Assembly (NCBI GenBank): GCA_002483085.1
Contig: DLHF01000067.1
Span: forward strand, 1 to 25,185
Direction: 5' to 3'
Source of the DNA: Ignavibacteria bacterium UBA7675
Lineage (GTDB): Bacteria > Bacteroidota > Ignavibacteria > Kapaibacteriales > UB7675
Length of the DNA stretch: 25,185 bases
The stretch's first letter is position 1; every line of letters begins with the position of its first letter. The position numbers were made by a program, and so were the translations under genes. Positions 21,804-25,185 of this stretch are shown here, piece by piece. The notes under the pieces were generated by a model. The model was not told where the DNA came from. It searched no databases and saw nothing but the letters and a program-made list of their open reading frames with translations.

Positions 21804-22598
21804 TTACGCGGCATAGTTCTCCGCGATAATAAATATATAATCTCCGTCGGCGTGGGTCGACTTCTCGATGACGCTGTATATGTGCCCGCTTGCGATATCG
21901 GCTTTTATGCGTGCGCAGCCTTCTTGCACTTCTTCGGCATCGGCAAGGGCAGCAAAGGTCGAGATACCAGCCCGAACCGCAGGATCGAGATAAACTGTAG
22001 GACGGAATTTTCCGCTGTACAGGAAGAAGTCTTCTATGTCTGGCCGAATACTATACGGCTCCGTTGATGCAATCGCAAAGCCAGCAGAGCAAAGAGCATG
22101 CTCGATGGCTGCAAGCGATGGCATCTGCTCGATAGAGCGCTGCATCGCGTTCGGAAAATAGTTGCACAACCAATAGTGTTGCATCTGCTCCGCAAGCGAG
22201 GTAAACAGTACAAACCTCCCTCCAGGGCGAATCACTCTGTGCACTTCGGCAAAAGCCGGCAAGAGTGCGGGAAAGTGATGGATAGCCAGCGTGCACAGCG
22301 CTTTGTCAAACACCCGAGGCTCAAACGGCAAAGTCATCACATCTGCGGCACTCCAGTTCACGCTGCTGCTCTTTGTACGGGCACGAGCGAGCATTTCAGC
22401 CGACTGGTCAACACCATACCAAATTCCTCCACGCGAGGCGAGCACCGATGTGTAATTTCCCGATCCGCACGCAATGTCGAGGCATGTGTGCTCTTTCCCG
22501 AAAGCAAGAAGCTCGGCCAGCCTGCCAGCTATATAGGGATCAGCTCGCCGCGTCGTGTCATAGCCCCGGCCAATTCTATCGTACAGCGCTGTTTCCAT
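21804..22598 (-). CDS. Class I SAM-dependent methyltransferase
   Basis: A 264-residue methyltransferase of the UbiE/Methyltransf_11 type. It begins METALYDRIGRGYDTTRRADPYIAGRLAELL, then motif I CLDIACGSGNYT (39-50), the acidic end of strand two GVDQSAEM, motif II ADVMTLPFEPRVFDKALCTLAIHHF and motif III IRPGGRFVLFTS. The start at 22598 follows AAGAGAG; the frame is open to 22637. The substrate is unknown. It lies 63 bp upstream of the cold-shock gene on the same strand and could be co-transcribed with it. Confidence 0.92.
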   Translation of the reverse strand: METALYDRIGRGYDTTRRADPYIAGRLAELLAFGKEHTCLDIACGSGNYTSVLASRGGIWYGVDQSAEMLARARTKSSSVNWSAADVMTLPFEPRVFDKALCTLAIHHFPALLPAFAEVHRVIRPGGRFVLFTSLAEQMQHYWLCNYFPNAMQRSIEQMPSLAAIEHALCSAGFAIASTEPYSIRPDIEDFFLYSGKFRPTVYLDPAVRAGISTFAALADAEEVQEGCARIKADIASGHIYSVIEKSTHADGDYIFIIAENYAA

Positions 22599-22649
22599 AG
22601 TGCTCTCTTCTTGGTTAGAAGCCCATGCCACCGGCATCGAGCTTCATAA

Positions 22650-23058
22650 TTATTTCTTCAATTTCTTCGCTGTAAAAGCGCACATGTAGCTCGCATCGGG
22701 ATCTACCTGCTGCGCGAAAAATACAGGAAAATTACTCTCCCTTGTTTCCCGCGCCTGCCATATTTCCCTTTCAACAGATGTAATGACCGCTGCTCTTCTG
22801 CCTCGTGCACACCGATGGAATGTCTGGTAGCACAGGATAAAGAGCATTGTTTACTGCGTTGAAATACCTGAACGCACTGTGCTGCTGTGCCTTCCGGCAA
22901 TACAGCGCACAACGATCCATATACCCAATACTGTTGGCAGAATGGACAAGAGCATCACAGGAGAGGTCAGGGATAAAACTGCGGTGAATGTTTGCGAAGT
23001 CCAACCATCGCCACACATCGGCAAAGCTGGATTCAACGGCAGATACAACGATTGTCAT
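22650..23058 (-). pseudogene. Possible frameshifted gene remnant upstream of the methyltransferase
   Basis: Three overlapping minus-strand frames look protein-like in different parts. From 23058 a frame reads MTIVVSAVESSFADVWRWLDFANIHRSF, which resembles the opening of SRPBCC proteins (a strand, then VWxxLxDFxNIHRxxP). Near the 3' end a different frame, ending at 22650, reads SVEREIWQARETRESNFPVF and DPDASYMCAFTAKKLKK, a natural-looking C-terminus. Total length (about 136 codons) suits one small gene broken by frameshifts, but two unrelated remnants are equally possible. No uninterrupted frame spans the region. Confidence 0.3.
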
Positions 23059-23239
23059 GTTCAGTACTTCCAGGAATATCCGCGCAAAAATACACGCGGA
23101 TTCTTCAAAGATAGCCATAACCTAATGAATAATGCTATTGCTAATCTCAAACAGGTAAATACTTCTCATGGATAGTGGCAGTAAAACAGTGCACAAAGTG
23201 GCGTTATTTCGGCACAATAGCGCAATTGTACGTCTGTGT

Positions 23240-23296
23240 GGCGCTTCTGTCGCTGCCCGTGTTTTTTGTCGCTGCACCGCGCTGCACATCCGCCGC
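23240..23296 (-). repeat. Dispersed intergenic repeat, copy R8 (minus orientation)
   Basis: On the minus strand: GCGGCGGATGTGCAGCGCGG with TGCAGCGAC, a short spacer, GCAGCGACAGAAGCGCC. The 35 bp before the core (CTATTGCGAG...GAACGACC) align with R6 (CTACTGCGAA...GAACAACC), extending the repeat to about 23331. It sits in the spacer downstream of the TfoX-like gene. Confidence 0.82.
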
Positions 23297-23375
23297 TTGG
23301 TCGTTCAGCCTCTCTCGCAATAGTTTATCAGACACCTGCCTGCTTTGCCCCGGCGACATCAGGCGGCGTTATTCC

Positions 23376-23450
23376 TTACTCCTGCACCCACTCCTTTTTC
23401 AGAAGTAGCTCTTCGATGCGATAGGCGTGCAGGAAGTCGTGAAGTGCCAC
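23376..23450 (-). CDS. Candidate 24-residue small protein or orphan C-terminus
   Basis: GTG at 23450 with TAGGAG seven bases upstream opens a 24-codon frame, MALHDFLHAYRIEELLLKKEWVQE, 33 bp after the stop of the TfoX-like gene. The peptide would be an amphipathic helix (hydrophobic Leu/Phe/Tyr spaced 3-4, charged elsewhere). It could equally be the tail of a deleted gene. The frame is closed soon upstream, so it is not a continuation of the TfoX-like protein. Confidence 0.35.
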   Translation of the reverse strand: MALHDFLHAYRIEELLLKKEWVQE

Positions 23451-23483
23451 TATGTCTCTCCTACAGAATGATAGCAGCAAAGC

Positions 23484-23837
23484 TTATATTTTTCCGTCTC
23501 GAACATACCGGCAGGCGAGTTGCGCCAGCTCAACCCGATCTCGGCGGCTGGATTCAAGCACAATCCACTCTTTCATCGGTCGGCCATGCCCCGGATCAAA
23601 AAGCACTCCTTCGCCACTCTCCACAAGCTGCTGCACATGCGCCCTGGGTAGTTTGAGCACGAGCTGCCCGTGCACTGGCATAGCAAATAGTTTGCCCAGT
23701 ACTTTCAATCCATTGGAGCCAAATCCTTTGCCTCCATGTGTTACTTGCTCATCGGTAGCAAAGGCGTCAATCAGTACTGCAAAGTTCGGGTCGGCCTCTG
23801 CCCCGCTTTGTACTACAGGTTTGTTTTGTTTTTTCAT
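23484..23837 (-). CDS. TfoX N-terminal-domain-like protein
   Basis: A 117-residue protein with a TfoX/YjbR-like pattern: GKGFGSNGLKVLGKLFAMPVHGQLVLKLPRAHVQQLVESGEGVLFDPGHGRPMKEWIVL, followed by a C-terminal helix with a VRDGK end. These small proteins are uncharacterised relatives of the competence regulator TfoX and of MmcQ/YjbR DNA-binding folds. The start MKKQNKPVVQ at 23837 follows GGAAG and replaces the longer open frame to 24023, which overlaps the next gene. It is separated from the upstream FMN reductase by 40 bp and may share its transcript. Confidence 0.85.
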   Translation of the reverse strand: MKKQNKPVVQSGAEADPNFAVLIDAFATDEQVTHGGKGFGSNGLKVLGKLFAMPVHGQLVLKLPRAHVQQLVESGEGVLFDPGHGRPMKEWIVLESSRRDRVELAQLACRYVRDGKI

Positions 23838-23877
23838 ATATCTTCCATTAAATAATTGTACTACTGCCAGCGCACAG

Positions 23878-24444
23878 TTAGAGCTCTGCCGACATTCCGG
23901 CACGGCGTTGTGCATCCACTGTGCGAATGAGCGCGGCCAGTGCTTCCTGTATGGCAGAGGCAATTTCCGGATGAGCAAGCGCTTCCGCTTCGTCCAGTCC
24001 CTTGCCCGCAAGCGGCACTGCAAACGGTGAGCCTTCTACGAGCTCTGCCGACATCGTGCGAAGTGTCTCGGCAAGGGATGCCTGCGCGTGGGTAGAGCGC
24101 GGCGAAGCGTTGAGAAGCACAACAGGCTTGCCCGGAAACTCGCTGCTGCCCACCAACCAATCCAATGCGTTTTTCATCGAGCCGGGAACACCGTGCGCGT
24201 ACTCCGGGCTGGAAATCAGAATGCCGTCTACCGCTCCCACCTGTGCGCGGAGTTCGCACGCGGGCAGCGGGAGCTTGGGATCGTCGGCCATAGTATCGAG
24301 GTCCGGATTAAAATGCGGGAGATCAGCAAGGCCGTTATAAAAAACAATATCAACACCCAAAGGCGCCAGAGCTGCGGCAACCCGCAGCACAAGAGCATTG
24401 GACGATATAGCGCGAAGGCTACCGCACACAGCAAGAAATCGCAT
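23878..24444 (-). CDS. NADPH-dependent FMN reductase (chromate/quinone reductase-like)
   Basis: A 188-residue flavodoxin-fold protein. FMN phosphate loop GSLRAISSN (8-16) and SPEYAHGVPGSMKNALDW (79-96) are textbook for the family, and KPVVLLNASPRSTHAQASLAETLRTM follows. It reduces FMN, quinones or similar acceptors with NADPH; the physiological substrate is unknown. It is closer to the classic YieF-type sequence than the paralogue at 16629-17195. Ribosome binding site is weak. Probable short unit with the TfoX-like gene 40 bp downstream. Confidence 0.93.
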   Translation of the reverse strand: MRFLAVCGSLRAISSNALVLRVAAALAPLGVDIVFYNGLADLPHFNPDLDTMADDPKLPLPACELRAQVGAVDGILISSPEYAHGVPGSMKNALDWLVGSSEFPGKPVVLLNASPRSTHAQASLAETLRTMSAELVEGSPFAVPLAGKGLDEAEALAHPEIASAIQEALAALIRTVDAQRRAGMSAEL

Positions 24445-24492
24445 AGAGCATCAGAAAATTCTATAGAATGATACACCCAAATATATAGCAGA

Positions 24493-24569
24493 TCAGGCGA
24501 TGAATGAGCCGCCCATCTGCTTCAGTCGTTCCAACCGCTGTGCTTCATTAGCTTGCAGCCAGCCCAGTC
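24493..24569 (-). pseudogene. Protein-like tail after the LysE gene, no start codon
   Basis: Directly after the LysE stop, in another frame, 24 codons read like a natural C-terminus: IGLGWLQANEAQRLERLKQ then MGGSFIA-stop. The frame is open back into the end of the LysE gene but has no usable start. It may be the relic of a replaced gene's 3' end or a chance frame. Confidence 0.3.
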
Positions 24570-25160
24570 CTATCTCGCCATGCCGTAGACACCAAACCCG
24601 ATAACGCCAAGTGCGCTCACGATATGGAGCACGGACAGGACGCGCGGCTCTTTAATGATTTTTGCAAGCAATCCGCCGCCGAGTGCGAGCAGCATCTGCA
24701 CAAGCAAACTACCGAAGAATAAACTCAGAGCGAGCAACACAGGCGAAACACCGTTGCTGCGGGAAGCCATGCCGCCGAAAAACCCGACAAAAAGCAGCAG
24801 CGTCAGTGGATTGGAAAGCGTCAGAAGATACGTTGCTGCAAGTGGATGCCCCTCGATAACAGCAGGCATACGCGCTTTGCCGAACGACCGGACGGCGCTC
24901 CACAGCATATACACTCCAACACCTGTAAGAACAAGCGATGCCGCAATGCGGACTGCGTTTTCACTGCCCGCCAGCCACGACTGCACACCACCTGCGCCGA
25001 GAAAGGCGACAAGCCCATACGTCAGATCGGCCAGAGCAGCCCCAATACCGCTCCGCACGCCCGCAGGCATCCCCGCTGTCATCGACAAATTGAGGATAAG
25101 CAAAGCAATAGGGCCAATGGAAATGGCGAGAGTAACACCGAACAAAAAAGACTCGATCAT
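24570..25160 (-). CDS. LysE-family amino acid / small-metabolite exporter
   Basis: A 196-residue inner-membrane protein with about six hydrophobic segments. The family signature appears near the start: FGVTLAISIGPIALLILNLSMTAGMPAGVRSGIGAALAD, and the second half has the SNPLTLLLFVGFFGG block with the Asn-Pro pair conserved in RhtB/LysE exporters. Likely exports an amino acid or related compound; which one cannot be told. TCAGGAAAAT before the ATG is a good ribosome binding site. No adjacent LysG-like regulator is in the window. Confidence 0.92.
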   Translation of the reverse strand: MIESFLFGVTLAISIGPIALLILNLSMTAGMPAGVRSGIGAALADLTYGLVAFLGAGGVQSWLAGSENAVRIAASLVLTGVGVYMLWSAVRSFGKARMPAVIEGHPLAATYLLTLSNPLTLLLFVGFFGGMASRSNGVSPVLLALSLFFGSLLVQMLLALGGGLLAKIIKEPRVLSVLHIVSALGVIGFGVYGMAR

Positions 25161-25185
25161 ATTTTCCTGAGAAATACGGATAAAC

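Noticed and set aside
2870..23300. Coding origin for the dispersed repeats (peptides such as MQRGAE and SAVQR recur in translations)
   Set aside because: Reading frame is not kept between the two conserved blocks because spacer length varies, and no copy has a consistent start or stop.
2113..25185. Integron gene-cassette array (same-strand small genes with repeated spacers)
   Set aside because: The repeats do not show paired RYYYAAC and GTTRRRY core sites, occur in both orientations relative to the genes, and no integron integrase is present.

Overview
This 25.2 kb window looks like chromosomal DNA of a bacterium of the FCB/Bacteroidota lineage, probably outside classical Bacteroidia (Kapabacteria or Ignavibacteria-like). 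The evidence is a secreted beta-propeller protein with a type IX secretion (Por) C-terminal sorting domain, combined with roughly balanced GC and clear Shine-Dalgarno sites (AGGAG/AAGGA) before many starts, which are uncommon in typical Bacteroidia. The species assignment is inference. No rRNA, tRNA, CRISPR array or intact insertion sequence was recognised.

Layout. The first bases hold the 3' end of an IS200-like/REP-associated (RAYT-type) transposase, followed by asnB (asparagine synthetase) on the plus strand. From about 2.1 kb to the end every gene I accept is on the minus strand, mostly single genes separated by 50-800 bp spacers. 2.1-2.8 kb is a HigB/HigA-like toxin-antitoxin pair. 3.0-3.7 kb holds two small unknown genes. 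3.8-5.7 kb is a two-gene ABC-type ATPase plus TOPRIM-like module resembling RloA/RloB, PARIS and OLD-type anti-phage systems. 5.9-9.9 kb carries stand-alone housekeeping or accessory genes (DUF4406, cyclase family, DUF1579, MDR oxidoreductase, TPR-like, SRPBCC). 10.7-12.0 kb is the secreted propeller protein. 12.2-25.2 kb continues with small unknown proteins, NmrA-like reductase, DUF2721, two lipoproteins, two NADPH-dependent FMN reductases, DUF6544, a pRiA4b ORF-3-like zinc-finger protein, SpoIIAA-like STAS, cold-shock protein, SAM methyltransferase, TfoX-N-like protein and a LysE exporter.

The most unusual content lies between the genes. (1) A family of dispersed intergenic repeats (seven clear copies at about 2.9, 7.0, 10.3, 14.1, 16.6, 19.8 and 23.3 kb) shares the core GCGGCGG-(A/G)(T/C)(A/G)TGC-n-GCGCGGTGC, then GGAGACAGAAGCGC after a variable spacer. 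Three copies extend to 175-306 bp with a second conserved module. (2) Both defence-type modules are bounded by direct repeats made of the last codons and stop of the neighbouring gene: 39 bp of the asnB 3' end around the toxin-antitoxin pair, and 65 bp of the DUF4406 gene 3' end plus downstream sequence around the ATPase-TOPRIM pair. No integrase lies inside either one, which suggests cassette-like acquisition at gene 3' ends. (3) A three-unit tandem array of hairpins with a conserved AGGCTGT loop and a compensatory stem change lies at 10.41-10.63 kb. (4) Several protein-like C-terminal tails without starts (after LysE, upstream of the methyltransferase) suggest further gene-end relics.

All calls come from reading the sequence and translations. 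No database search was run.
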